Positions 51,135-59,075 of a stretch of 59,285 nucleotides of DNA are shown one piece after another. The notes beneath the pieces were generated by a model that was not told where the DNA came from, did no database searches, and was given only the letters and a program-made list of their open reading frames with translations. Numbering within the stretch: position 1 is the first letter of the stretch; each line of letters starts with the position of its first letter. A program made the position numbers and the translations under genes. The stretch comes from Buttiauxella gaviniae ATCC 51604 (lineage in GTDB: Bacteria; Pseudomonadota; Gammaproteobacteria; Enterobacterales; Enterobacteriaceae): NCBI RefSeq assembly GCF_001654835.1, contig NZ_LXEP01000050.1, positions 1 through 59,285 on the forward strand. Reading direction: 5' to 3'.

Positions 51135-52022
51135 ATGAAGTTCTTAAAAAAATACACAGGGAAGTTTTTTCTATTTATTTTTATGTTACTGCCGATTGAT
51201 AACTCCCATGCTACCACACTAGATGAAATCATCTCGCGTGGCTATATTAACATCGTTTACCATGACACTCCACCTTACTCGTACGAAAACAATGGTGTGG
51301 CTATAGGTTTTACCATTGATATTTGCAGTGAAATTATTAGCGCCATAAATAAAAAATCCTCACCAAAAAAAATAACCGCTAATTACATTAGCACTAAATT
51401 GTCCGAAAGATTAGAGCTAATAAAGAGTGAAAAGATAGATTTAGATTGTTCTAATTCTTTCATCACTAAAACCAGGGTCGAAAGTTTAAGTGCTTCTATT
51501 CCTATTTATGTCACCAGTGATGCCTATATCCATAAAAAATCAGACCATGCACATAGGCTAGATGATTATAAAGGGAGAAGCATCTCTTCTGTGAAGGGTT
51601 CTATAGACACAACTATGATTGGAAGGGCTAATCGTTTTGACAATCTCAATATGCTGATGTTACCAGCAGGCACCATGAATTCAGCATTCGAAAAGCTAAC
51701 AACCGGTGAAGTAGCAGTCGTAGTTCTGGAGTACATGAAGGCAAACTATTTAGTTCATTCATTGGATAAGGATAATATCTACGAAGTCACTAAAATAGGA
51801 CCGCCATTTTTGGTGGGTATTTTGATGAAGAAAAATAATGATGACCTCTTAACGTTAGTGAATGACACTATCACTCATTTAACTAAAACGGGTAGATTGC
51901 AGACTCTTCGGGACAGATGGTTTACGCAAAAAGCGCCGGGTTATGGCATAATTAAAAATGATCAAGAAATACAAAACATTCATGCTAATGCTACGGATTT
52001 CGCCTCATTTCGAGATTATTGA
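51135..52022 (+). CDS. Orphan amino-acid-type extracytoplasmic solute-binding protein
   Basis: A 295-residue protein with a signal peptide (KFFLFIFMLLPIDNSHA). The mature part follows the GltI/ArtJ-like family 3 SBP pattern: GYINIVYHDTPPYSYENNGVAIGFTIDICSEI, then LSERLELIKSEKIDLDCSNSFITKTR, and a C-terminal TKTGRLQTLRDRWF. Family members capture amino acids for an ABC importer. No permease or ATPase gene is next to it, so it is an orphan that may use another system or act as a sensor. The gene is AT-rich, unlike most neighbours, which suggests acquisition. Confidence 0.85.
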   Translation: MKFLKKYTGKFFLFIFMLLPIDNSHATTLDEIISRGYINIVYHDTPPYSYENNGVAIGFTIDICSEIISAINKKSSPKKITANYISTKLSERLELIKSEKIDLDCSNSFITKTRVESLSASIPIYVTSDAYIHKKSDHAHRLDDYKGRSISSVKGSIDTTMIGRANRFDNLNMLMLPAGTMNSAFEKLTTGEVAVVVLEYMKANYLVHSLDKDNIYEVTKIGPPFLVGILMKKNNDDLLTLVNDTITHLTKTGRLQTLRDRWFTQKAPGYGIIKNDQEIQNIHANATDFASFRDY

Positions 52023-52610
52023 GTCGCCCCTAAGAAGAAGGTTGTGTATGCAATGCGCTGGCTACCAAAACCGTTTTGCTCCTATATGCTTGCTTAATTC
52101 ATAAAAAAACTCAGACTAACATCTGATATATAATTTATAACCAAAGGTTACAAACGAAACCGTCAGCATCAACTAAAAAACAAGGCCTTACATCGTCGCG
52201 CTAACACTACCATTTTGCGAACCAGCACAATCACTACAAGGCCTGAAAGCAACTACATCCCAAACAACAAGCTTCGTGGCCTGTAAAGCAAAATGGCTTT
52301 CCCAGAACTTATTTCTATTCACTAACTTACTAACTTACTAACTACTTTCATTGTGCTGCTGAGTACTCATTTGAGATTTGAGGTCAATACTGTTTTTTAA
52401 AACATGTTTTTATTTACAGCGATAGTGACTGTGCTATATCCCGCTACTCACTGTACCGACTTGTTAGCAAAGTTCGCTATTGGCACTCACCCACCCTTCC
52501 AAACATCTTCGGCAGCTAAGAGCGAACAGCAGACGTTGACTGATGACTGCTCAGTGAATTCATTATTATTGAACATCCCCTCCCGGCAACGAACTCAATC
52601 TCAATCGTTC
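52023..52610. other. Intergenic region with no supported gene
   Basis: About 590 bp between the solute-binding protein and the convergent grpB-like gene. It holds a weak copy of the stem-loop repeat (52511-52536) and short frames only. The end of a frame at 52404-52622 runs through this repeat and is not supported as a gene. Confidence 0.4.
52511..52536. repeat. Dispersed stem-loop repeat, degenerate unit B
   Basis: GGCAGCTAAGAGCGAACAGC-AGACGT keeps the GCTAAGAGCGA core and the AGACGT end of unit B but has lost the left arm GTCTGCT. Confidence 0.45.
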
Positions 52611-53114
52611 TCAGACAGCTAGCGCTAGTTGTTGATGACGCTCTATAAATTTCGCTTTGAGGGCGCTATAGCGATGAGCATCGTTCCTGCTGAGTAATGC
52701 AGCTGCGTGTTTTATCTCAGCATACTCTTCTGCAATGTCTTTGTTTCTTCGAAGATAATCACGGAAAGCAAGATGTCTCAATACCTGCATATCTCCGACT
52801 GCAAACGCATGGACTTGATGACTACGCTGATCACCACCTTTAATGAAATATCTGCGCCCCGCAATCCCATTCTCACCGCGAGCAACATACCCGGCTTGGG
52901 TCATTGCTGAATGGTACTTATCCAATTCATTGATGTCGGAAACTTCAAGTAGCATATCAATTACGGGCTTTGCTGAGAGACCAGGAACTGACGTGCTTCC
53001 AATATGATGGACATCTTTAGCCATCCCACCGAGCAATCTTTTTATCAGTAAACTTTCAGCTTCAAACATCTCAGGCCATCTATCATCGTATGGCACAACA
53101 ATAATCTTCCGCAT
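52611..53114 (-). CDS. GrpB/UPF0157 family protein
   Basis: A 167-residue protein with the GrpB pattern: VPYDDRWPEMFEAE near the start, HHIGSTSVPGLSAKPVIDMLLEV (the nucleotidyltransferase-like GS and DxD-like region, about residues 37-60), and HQVHAFAVGDMQVLRHLAFRDYLR. The family belongs to the nucleotidyltransferase superfamily and is linked by fusion to dephospho-CoA kinase in some bacteria, but its reaction is not established. I start at the ATG at 53114 (MRKIIVVPYD); an in-frame ATG lies 6 bases upstream. Confidence 0.87.
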   Translation of the reverse strand: MRKIIVVPYDDRWPEMFEAESLLIKRLLGGMAKDVHHIGSTSVPGLSAKPVIDMLLEVSDINELDKYHSAMTQAGYVARGENGIAGRRYFIKGGDQRSHQVHAFAVGDMQVLRHLAFRDYLRRNKDIAEEYAEIKHAAALLSRNDAHRYSALKAKFIERHQQLALAV

Positions 53115-53178
53115 AAACACATTCTCTCTGTCCTAAGTGTGCAACTCAACCCTGAACCTGCCGATAGATTGATCCCTG

Positions 53179-53202
53179 GCAGCTAAGAGCGAGGAACGGA
53201 CC
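53179..53202. repeat. Dispersed stem-loop repeat, unit B variant
   Basis: GCAGCTAAGAGCGAGGAACG-GACC keeps CTAAGAGCGAGGAAC from unit B (as at 50560) with a changed left arm. Confidence 0.5.
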
Positions 53203-53318
53203 TATGATGTTTAGAAACTGCGCGATTTACAGTTACGCAATAAAGTAAAGATGGTTAATTCCGATCTGACTGATCTCATGGCCCGGAGAGGCAGGCGCGT
53301 GTTGTTGGTAGTACACTG

Positions 53319-53346
53319 CTCGCCTCTAACTAGAAGCGAGTTTTTT
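53319..53346 (+). terminator. Terminator near the gene remnant
   Basis: CTCGC-c-TCT (53319-53327) pairs with AGA-a-GCGAG (53332-53340), followed by TTTTTT (53341-53346). The T tract lies on the + strand. Confidence 0.6.
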
Positions 53347-53499
53347 CATTTCAAGAATGTCCTGAATAGCATTGGCATGTTTGCTACTTAAATCCAGGTA
53401 ACGTGATAATGACTGAGTGTCAACGCACATAACGTGACCAGATCCGCATTCTTCGTTGAGTCGCCGACGTTGAGTAGATTGGCAAGAAACCGGGACTGG
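53326..53499 (-). pseudogene. C-terminal remnant of an unidentified protein gene
   Basis: A 57-codon open stretch on the minus strand with no start codon at its left end reads as a natural protein C-terminus: QRRRLNEECGSGHVMC, then SLSRYLDLSSKHANAIQDI and a Lys-rich end before TAG. It is bounded upstream by TGA, 19 bp from the stop of the GC-rich MFS gene, so it may have been cut when that block arrived. I do not recognise the parent protein. Confidence 0.35.
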
Positions 53500-53520
53500 T
53501 CACATCAAAGCATCAGTGAT

Positions 53521-54732
53521 TCAGTTCAATACATGCCGTTGGCGATCACGCCAATTGAGTAAGTGCATCCCCTGTTCCAGCAACAACGCTACAACTATCG
53601 CGCCAGCTGCGATAACGAATAACAAGGTGTGATGCCCGCCACTGATATTAAACAACGCCGAATAAGCAAACCCGGCGATGGCCTGGAATGTGGCGAACGA
53701 AACCGTCGCGCGACTCCAGGCAATTTGCTGTTGGTGATGGTGCGGGATCAGTTCGTGAACCCGTGCCAGTGCCAGCGGGACGATACCCGGAGGGAACGAG
53801 CCGAGGATCACCGCCAGCAAGGCCAGAGCTGCGAAAGAACTGAAGATGGACAACAGTCCTAAGGCAATCGCCTGCACTATTAGCACCAGGCGAATACTCA
53901 GCGTTGCGCCCAATTTATCGGCCAGAAACCCATAACTCACCGGCCCGATAATCGCGCCAGCGCCATACATCACCCAGATCTGTGCACCGATGTGCGAACC
54001 GTCGCCGAGCCCGCGGGCCACGTAATCCACCAGGAATACCATGGCTGGCACAAGCCCGGCGGCCATGAATGCGTATTGGGCAAACAACAGATAGACGCGC
54101 GGGTCGGTCCGTGCAGACAAAGTGTGATCCGGCGTCGTTGCGGTCGCAGAGTGCGCGTCTGACGGCCAGCAGAACCAGCTCGCGGCAGTCAGCAGCAGGG
54201 CCAACAGGCCGAGACCAAACCAGGTTGGCTGCAAGCCAAGGCTTAGCAACGGCGGAATAATCGTCCCCGACCCGGCAATGCCCAAACCGATACCCAGGAA
54301 AATCGCGCCACTGGCCAGGCCTCTGCTAGCTGCCGGCACATGGGGTAATACCGTCGCGGCCACTAGCACCATGATCGCGCCTCCAGCAATGCCAGAAATC
54401 AGGCGCCACCCAAAGAACCAACTCACCGACAACGGAAAGCCACAGGCGAAAAACGATAAGGTCACTACAAGCATCATGAGCCTCAGGGCCGTTTTGTTGG
54501 ACGTTCGCTGGGCCAATGGTCGGCCGCTCAGTGCGCCTATCAAATAGCCAACCAGGTTGGCAGCACCGAGGTACACCACGTCGCTGGGCGAGAACCAGTG
54601 TGCCTGGATTAATGATGGAATCAACGGCGTGTAAGCAAACCGTGCCAGACCAATGCTGACCAGGCTGGCACAGAGGCCGGCGAAGATAGGTGGCCAGATC
54701 GTGTGGCGCAGGGTGGTCGATGTACTTTGCAT
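53521..54732 (-). CDS. YbfB/YjiJ family MFS transporter
   Basis: A 403-residue protein with 12 membrane segments. Family marks: GLCASLVSIGLARFAYTPLIPSLIQAHWFSPSDVVYLGAANLVGYLIGALSG at the start, RLISGIAGGAIMVLVAATVLPHVP, and an LPHVPAASRGLASG loop. The function of YbfB/YjiJ proteins is not settled. The gene is visibly GC-richer than its neighbours and has a Pseudomonas-like codon style, as has the divergent LysR gene, so the pair was probably acquired together. Confidence 0.85.
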   Translation of the reverse strand: MQSTSTTLRHTIWPPIFAGLCASLVSIGLARFAYTPLIPSLIQAHWFSPSDVVYLGAANLVGYLIGALSGRPLAQRTSNKTALRLMMLVVTLSFFACGFPLSVSWFFGWRLISGIAGGAIMVLVAATVLPHVPAASRGLASGAIFLGIGLGIAGSGTIIPPLLSLGLQPTWFGLGLLALLLTAASWFCWPSDAHSATATTPDHTLSARTDPRVYLLFAQYAFMAAGLVPAMVFLVDYVARGLGDGSHIGAQIWVMYGAGAIIGPVSYGFLADKLGATLSIRLVLIVQAIALGLLSIFSSFAALALLAVILGSFPPGIVPLALARVHELIPHHHQQQIAWSRATVSFATFQAIAGFAYSALFNISGGHHTLLFVIAAGAIVVALLLEQGMHLLNWRDRQRHVLN

Positions 54733-54813
54733 GAGAACTGTCCCGTGGATTGATACTGGTTACTAAGATATCGCGATTTACTGATGCAGTAATGCAGCCA
54801 TTTTGCGTTACAA

Positions 54814-54834
54814 TGATGCATATTTGCAGCATCA
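54814..54834. promoter_or_regulatory. Likely LysR operator between MFS and LysR genes
   Basis: TGATGC-N9-GCATCA (54814-54819 and 54829-54834) is an inverted repeat of LysR-box size, 10 bp before the LysR ATG. Further TGATGCA and AATGCAG half-sites lie at 54782 and 54791. Confidence 0.5.
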
Positions 54835-54844
54835 GGGGCGCACT

Positions 54845-55720
54845 ATGAATTGGGATGATGCACGGGTATTTCTGGCGGTGTGTCGAGAGTCGACACTACG
54901 CGGCGCGGCTCGGGTGCTGAGTGTCGATCAGACTACCGTTGGCCGGCGGATCACGGCGCTGGAAAAATCCTTGAGTTGCACGCTGTTTCTGCGCACCTCC
55001 GAGGGTTATGCACTGACAGCTGTCGGCGAAGCAGCGTTGCAGGCAGTGGAAAAAATGGAGCATTCAGCGCTCGAACTGGAGCGCCGGATCCAAGGGCTCG
55101 ACGATCGCCTGACCGGGCTGGTAAGGGTCAGCACGACGGACTCTCTGGCCATCGACTTCCTGATCCCGGCGATTGCTCACCTGCATCAACAGCACCCTGA
55201 CGTGCGAGTACAACTGGACGCTTCGACGCAGATTCTCAGCCTCTCAAAACGTGAAGCCGACATCGCCGTGCGCAATATCCGGCCGGATAACCCTGACCTG
55301 ATCGCCCGAAGAATCGCTGACTGGCCGGTGGGTCTTTTCGCGTCTCAACACTATGTCGATACCCACGGCGTGCCGGAGCCGGGCTCGGCGTTTGAGGGGC
55401 ATGATCTGGTGGTATATCAGCCCTATCTGCAAAGCTACAAAGACATGACGTTGGTCTCGGAGCCACTGGGTCGCGGGCGTATTGTATCGAGCCTGAGTTC
55501 CAGTCTGCTGGTACGCCGAGCCATTGCTGCGGGGATCGGATTGGGGGAAATTCCGGTTTATATGGGGGAAAGGGACGGACTGGTCAGGCTGTGGCCAGAA
55601 CAAACAAGACCGATGCCGTATAGCGTGTGGTTGGTAACCCACGCAGATCTGCGGCATACCGCCAGAGTGCGTGTCGTAATTGATGAAATTGTCGCGCAGT
55701 TTTCAGGTACAGCTAAGTGA
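54845..55720 (+). CDS. LysR family transcriptional regulator
   Basis: A 291-residue LysR protein from the ATG at 54845 (MNWDDARVFLAVCRESTLRG); the in-frame ATG at 54803 lacks homology. The helix-turn-helix is AARVLSVDQTTVGRRITALEKSLSCTLFLRTSEGY, and the effector domain begins near residue 90 (LVRVSTTDSLAIDFLIPAIAHLHQQHPDVRV). It is of the subgroup often divergent from MFS exporters. It probably regulates the adjacent YbfB-type transporter. GC-rich like its partner. Confidence 0.9.
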   Translation: MNWDDARVFLAVCRESTLRGAARVLSVDQTTVGRRITALEKSLSCTLFLRTSEGYALTAVGEAALQAVEKMEHSALELERRIQGLDDRLTGLVRVSTTDSLAIDFLIPAIAHLHQQHPDVRVQLDASTQILSLSKREADIAVRNIRPDNPDLIARRIADWPVGLFASQHYVDTHGVPEPGSAFEGHDLVVYQPYLQSYKDMTLVSEPLGRGRIVSSLSSSLLVRRAIAAGIGLGEIPVYMGERDGLVRLWPEQTRPMPYSVWLVTHADLRHTARVRVVIDEIVAQFSGTAK

Positions 55721-55761
55721 TGCCCCTACAGCCCAGCCCTATGAGCATCATGTGTATCTGA

Positions 55762-56439
55762 CTAAGCCAAAACATTCTTTAGCCATAGACTCAAATCATG
55801 GAGTTCATCATCACTTATAGTGTGCCCAACAGGATAGGTCTTCCATGTAACGTCATGCCCCACATTTTGAAGAATATCTCGTGCTGTCATTGCCAGCGCG
55901 GGTAATACGATGTCGTCTTTTTCTCCATGGGCCATAAAGACAGGCGTTGTTCGATTTGTATCATGCTGCTCAGTTGAAGAAGCAGAGGCAAGAGGCAGAT
56001 AGCCAGACATGCCAAAAATTCCGGCCAGACGATGCCCGAAACGGATACCTGTCATCAGGGATAACGCGCTGCCCTGAGAGAATCCCCCAATGACAATGCG
56101 CTCGGCTTTAATACCGCGCGAAATTTCCCGGTGTATCAGACTTTCATAATATCCCATCGCATTACGCAATCCTGTTTCGTCTTCCTGACGAGAAAAATCA
56201 GAATGACGTAAATCGTACCAAGCTGGTATGTACTGTCCACCTGCCCACGATACTGCTTGAATTGGGGCGTTTGGCAGGACCATGCGGATGTCACCTACCC
56301 CAGTGAAATCCAAACTACGTGCAAGGGGTAAGAAGGCTTCTCCACTTGAACCCAGACCGTGAAGCAAAAAAATCGTAACCTTTGGGTGCGGGCCGGTTAC
56401 AAATTCAATAGGGGGACGAGGTGATGTAACAGATTTCAT
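55762..56439 (-). CDS. Phospholipase/carboxylesterase family hydrolase
   Basis: A 225-residue cytoplasmic serine hydrolase of the carboxylesterase/acyl-protein-thioesterase fold. Seen: FLLHGLGSSGEAFLP (oxyanion), WYDLRHSDF, the nucleophile in VIGGFSQGSALSL (about residue 119), the Asp in HGEKDDIV, and the His in YPVGHTISDDE. The ATG at 56439 starts the homology and follows GAGAG; the longer frame upstream crosses the divergent promoter. It is divergent from a DsbA-family gene, with an operator-like palindrome 45-65 bp upstream, and is likely controlled by the ArsR protein at 57308. Confidence 0.87.
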   Translation of the reverse strand: MKSVTSPRPPIEFVTGPHPKVTIFLLHGLGSSGEAFLPLARSLDFTGVGDIRMVLPNAPIQAVSWAGGQYIPAWYDLRHSDFSRQEDETGLRNAMGYYESLIHREISRGIKAERIVIGGFSQGSALSLMTGIRFGHRLAGIFGMSGYLPLASASSTEQHDTNRTTPVFMAHGEKDDIVLPALAMTARDILQNVGHDVTWKTYPVGHTISDDELHDLSLWLKNVLA

Positions 56440-56483
56440 GGTGCTCTCACTCAGAGGTTTGTGCGGGTTGACTTTGAAACCAT

Positions 56484-56503
56484 GGTACGAGTATGCTCGT
56501 ACC
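56484..56503. promoter_or_regulatory. GGTACG...CGTACC operator between esterase and DsbA-family genes
   Basis: Perfect inverted repeat GGTACGAG-TATG-CTCGTACC, followed by CAAG. It lies midway between the divergent starts (45 bp and 47 bp away). The half-site and trailing CGTACCCAAG are repeated at the ArsR gene (57688-57703), so the ArsR protein is the likely binder. Confidence 0.65.
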
Positions 56504-56549
56504 CAAGCAAGGGGATTCTCCTCTTCTACTATTATTTCGGAGAACAATA

Positions 56550-57248
56550 ATGAAAATTGAAGTGTGGTCTGATTTTGCCTGTCCTTATTGCTATATCGGT
56601 AAGCGTCATCTTGAACAGGCACTCTCCGAATTTACGCATTCCGATGATGTCGAAATGGTATTTAAAGTCTTTGAATTAGATCCCGGCGCTGAGAAAAAAG
56701 TTACAACCTCTACGCAGGGCAGGATCGAGCGTAAGTACGGGAAAAGTCCGCTGCAGGCTAAGGAAATGATTGACCACATAGTTTTAATGGGGGATCGGGT
56801 TGGTCTGGATATGCGTTATGAAAGCGTGTTGTATACCAACACATTTGATGCCCACAGGCTGACAAAATTTGCTGAAACGAAAGGCAAAGGCGCCGCAATG
56901 AGCGAAAGATTATTCCGGGCTTACTTTACTGACAACCTGCCGCTGGCTGACCATGATGTATTGGTAAAAATTGCAGTTGAACTTGGGCTCGATCTTGATG
57001 AAACCTCAGGCACGCTGCAGTCCGAAGCGTTTGCACTGGAATCCAGGCAAGATGAAATACTTGCCGGAAAGGCCGGGATTAATTCCGTCCCCTGTTTTGT
57101 AATTGACGGTAAAGAAATGCTTTTAGGCGCCCAACCAAAAGAGTATCTCCTGAAAACAATCGAAATGTTGTGGGCTGATAATAAAACTGATGTGATAACG
57201 ACTGAAGGTGACGCTATTGCGTGTGGTAAAGATGGATGCTCAATTTAG
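56550..57248 (+). CDS. DsbA family oxidoreductase (FrnE-like)
   Basis: A 232-residue protein with the FrnE pattern: MKIEVWSDFACPYCYIGKRHLEQAL, the CPYC active site at residues 11-14, a helical insertion, and the cis-Pro region NSVPCFVIDGK with a further Cys. It has no signal peptide, so it acts in the cytoplasm; FrnE proteins are thiol isomerases or oxidoreductases linked to oxidative-stress tolerance. GGAG lies 7 bases before the ATG at 56550. The C-terminus ends in GKDGCSI. It shares the operator region with the esterase. Confidence 0.9.
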   Translation: MKIEVWSDFACPYCYIGKRHLEQALSEFTHSDDVEMVFKVFELDPGAEKKVTTSTQGRIERKYGKSPLQAKEMIDHIVLMGDRVGLDMRYESVLYTNTFDAHRLTKFAETKGKGAAMSERLFRAYFTDNLPLADHDVLVKIAVELGLDLDETSGTLQSEAFALESRQDEILAGKAGINSVPCFVIDGKEMLLGAQPKEYLLKTIEMLWADNKTDVITTEGDAIACGKDGCSI

Positions 57249-57307
57249 AGGGTGTTCTGAATATTAACCTAAATCGGGATACGCATATAACTCAGGCTAT
57301 CCCGGTA

Positions 57308-57679
57308 TTATTTTTGATATTGCATGATGGTATCGGCTGTCAGTCTATCACTGAACAACGGCTGCAAAACTGCCTCCAACAGCCCGGGAAAACGCTCATC
57401 CAAATCCTCACGTCGAAGTGACAATCGATATTCACGGCCTACCCGTTGTTGCCATACCAGACCGCTGTCGCGCAATATTCGCCAGTGATGAGTCATCGTT
57501 GATTTGGGGATCTCAGACAAAATGTCACAGCATGAGAATTCCCCACCCTGCGCGATCATGCACAGTGCAGCAAGTCTGATAGGATTCCCCAAAGCTGCGA
57601 AGACATTCTCAAGGCGTATCGCATCACGGGAAGGGTGGTTGGGCAGCATCTTTTTCAAAATCGTATATTCGTTCTTCAT
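57308..57679 (-). CDS. ArsR family repressor, possibly thiol-sensing
   Basis: A 123-residue winged-helix regulator: NVFAALGNPIRLAALCMIAQGGEFSCCDILSEIPKSTMTHHWRILRDSGLVWQQRVGREYRLSLR. The recognition helix region is KSTMTHHWRIL. Cys occur at residues 40, 50 and 51, next to helix alpha-3, where some ArsR members sense metal or thiol oxidation. It lacks the classic CxC metal site. It is convergent with the DsbA-family gene, and its own start has a GGTACGCGTACC palindrome 9 bp upstream, so it is probably autoregulated and controls the esterase/DsbA pair. The ATG at 57679 is chosen over the upstream start at 57709, which would read through the palindrome. Confidence 0.85.
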   Translation of the reverse strand: MKNEYTILKKMLPNHPSRDAIRLENVFAALGNPIRLAALCMIAQGGEFSCCDILSEIPKSTMTHHWRILRDSGLVWQQRVGREYRLSLRREDLDERFPGLLEAVLQPLFSDRLTADTIMQYQK

Positions 57680-57687
57680 TAAATGAA

Positions 57688-57699
57688 GGTACGCGTACC
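57688..57699. promoter_or_regulatory. Palindromic operator upstream of the ArsR gene
   Basis: GGTACGCGTACC is a perfect 12-bp palindrome, followed by CAAG (57700-57703 gives CAAG). It shares GGTACG and CGTACCCAAG with the site at 56484-56507. Confidence 0.6.
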
Positions 57700-58059
57700 C
57701 AAGTATCATGTCAAGCCGACAGACAATATCTCGATCATCGCATCAGGGAGCCCGTTCCCTGGTCTATTGTTCTTTAACATTAAACCTTGGTGCATTGCAG
57801 GGCATCCTGAACGCCGAAGGTAGTGATGCCCGCATGGCTTCTTAACTCTCGAGATTAAGGCTGCCTGGCCCTTCATAAAAAAAGTGCCTTCCGGTGTCGC
57901 AAACCGCCAGCTCCGTCTCTTTTCTGCACACTGCGGACAAATACGCTGCGATTAAGGTCTGCTATTGGCACGAAGCAGCCCAAGGCAACAGCAGGGGCTG
58001 CTATGAGCGAATACCAGCACCTTCCGCCGCCCTCTTCTTATCATCCGGCAACGCTTTAT
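57700..58059. other. 360-bp region with repeat but no supported gene
   Basis: It contains the upstream region of the arsR gene and the repeat at 57957-58020. Short frames through the repeat have no supporting signal. The rest looks like decayed sequence. Confidence 0.4.
57957..58020. repeat. Dispersed stem-loop repeat, units A and B together
   Basis: Unit A, GTCTGCTATTGGCACGAAGC-AGCC (57957-57980), and unit B, GGGCTGCTATGAGCGAATAC-CAGCACC (57995-58020), correspond in order to the pair at 50518-50583. Unit A shares TGGCACGAAGC exactly. Confidence 0.55.
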
Positions 58060-58980
58060 TCAGAGTAACGTTTCGCGGCGCAGATTATCTTCCCGCACAA
58101 AATCAATGAACGCCTGTAAAGGCGCGGGGATCAGACGGCGATCGTTGTAATAAAGCCAGGGACCGGTGAACGACAGCCACCACGGCTGTAATATCGGCTC
58201 GAGTTGTCCGCTGGTAATCGCGGGCTGTAACCAGTCTTCGAACAGATAAATGATCCCCGTTCCTGCAATCGCCGCTTCGACAGCCAGATCGACCGCGCCA
58301 CCGACACTGACCACCAGCGGACCGCTCACCTGCACGCTGAGGGTTTCGCCTTCACGCTCGAATTCCCAGTCGGGCATAATGCCGCTGGCATAGCGCCCTC
58401 GCAGACAGCGATGCGGGATCAGATCCCGCGGATGCAACGGCCTCCCGCGGACATCAAGATAAGTCGGTGACGCCGCCGCGGCGTAGCGCTGAATACGCGG
58501 GCCGATCGGGATCGCCACCATGTCCTGTTCCAGACGTTCGTCATAACGGATACCGGCGTCACAGCCGTCACGAAACACATCCTGCACATTACTTTCGGCG
58601 ATAATTTCCAGCTGAATATCGGGATAACGCCGCAGAAATTCTGGCACTAAGGCAGGAAAAACCAGCCGCGTGGCGCTGACCGGCACATTCAGGCGCAGTA
58701 CACCGCCCGGCGTGTGGCGGTATCGGTTGAGCGCATCCAGTGCCGCATTCACCTCATTCATGGCGGGCAGCAGCCGCTCAATCAATGCCTTACCCGCTTC
58801 GGTCAGCACCACGGTGCGCGTGGTACGATGAAATAACCGGATGCCGAGCTGCTGTTCGGCGCGACGTACCGCGTCACTCAGCCGGGACGCATTGCTGCCG
58901 GTAACCCGCGCCGCCTCACGAAATCCACCGGCTTTCGCCACCTCAACCACCGCGTGCAACAGAGCGATATCCATCGGCAT
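58060..58980 (-). CDS. LysR family transcriptional regulator
   Basis: A 306-residue LysR protein: MPMDIALLHAVVEVAKAGGFREAARVTGSNASRLSDAVRRAEQQLGIRLFHRTTRTVVLTEAG, then an effector domain from about residue 90. GAGG lies 9 bases before the ATG at 58980; another in-frame ATG lies at 58974, and the long open frame further upstream runs through the next gene and is not used. It is divergent from an aldo/keto reductase and has the typical LysR-AKR layout, so it probably activates that gene. GC-rich relative to the preceding region. Confidence 0.9.
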   Translation of the reverse strand: MPMDIALLHAVVEVAKAGGFREAARVTGSNASRLSDAVRRAEQQLGIRLFHRTTRTVVLTEAGKALIERLLPAMNEVNAALDALNRYRHTPGGVLRLNVPVSATRLVFPALVPEFLRRYPDIQLEIIAESNVQDVFRDGCDAGIRYDERLEQDMVAIPIGPRIQRYAAAASPTYLDVRGRPLHPRDLIPHRCLRGRYASGIMPDWEFEREGETLSVQVSGPLVVSVGGAVDLAVEAAIAGTGIIYLFEDWLQPAITSGQLEPILQPWWLSFTGPWLYYNDRRLIPAPLQAFIDFVREDNLRRETLL

Positions 58981-59075
58981 TGTGCGTAACCTCGTACAGT
59001 TTGTCCTTATTTCACCGGATAGTTGCACAGCCAGCGCACCGCTACAATCAGTGAACACATATAAAGGAGCGTCCC

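Noticed and set aside
52404-52622. 72-codon frame on the + strand
   Set aside because: It passes through the dispersed repeat and overlaps the grpB-like gene end; no SD.
57894-58109. 71-codon frame on the + strand
   Set aside because: It covers the stem-loop repeat and the 3' end of the LysR gene; explained by the repeat.
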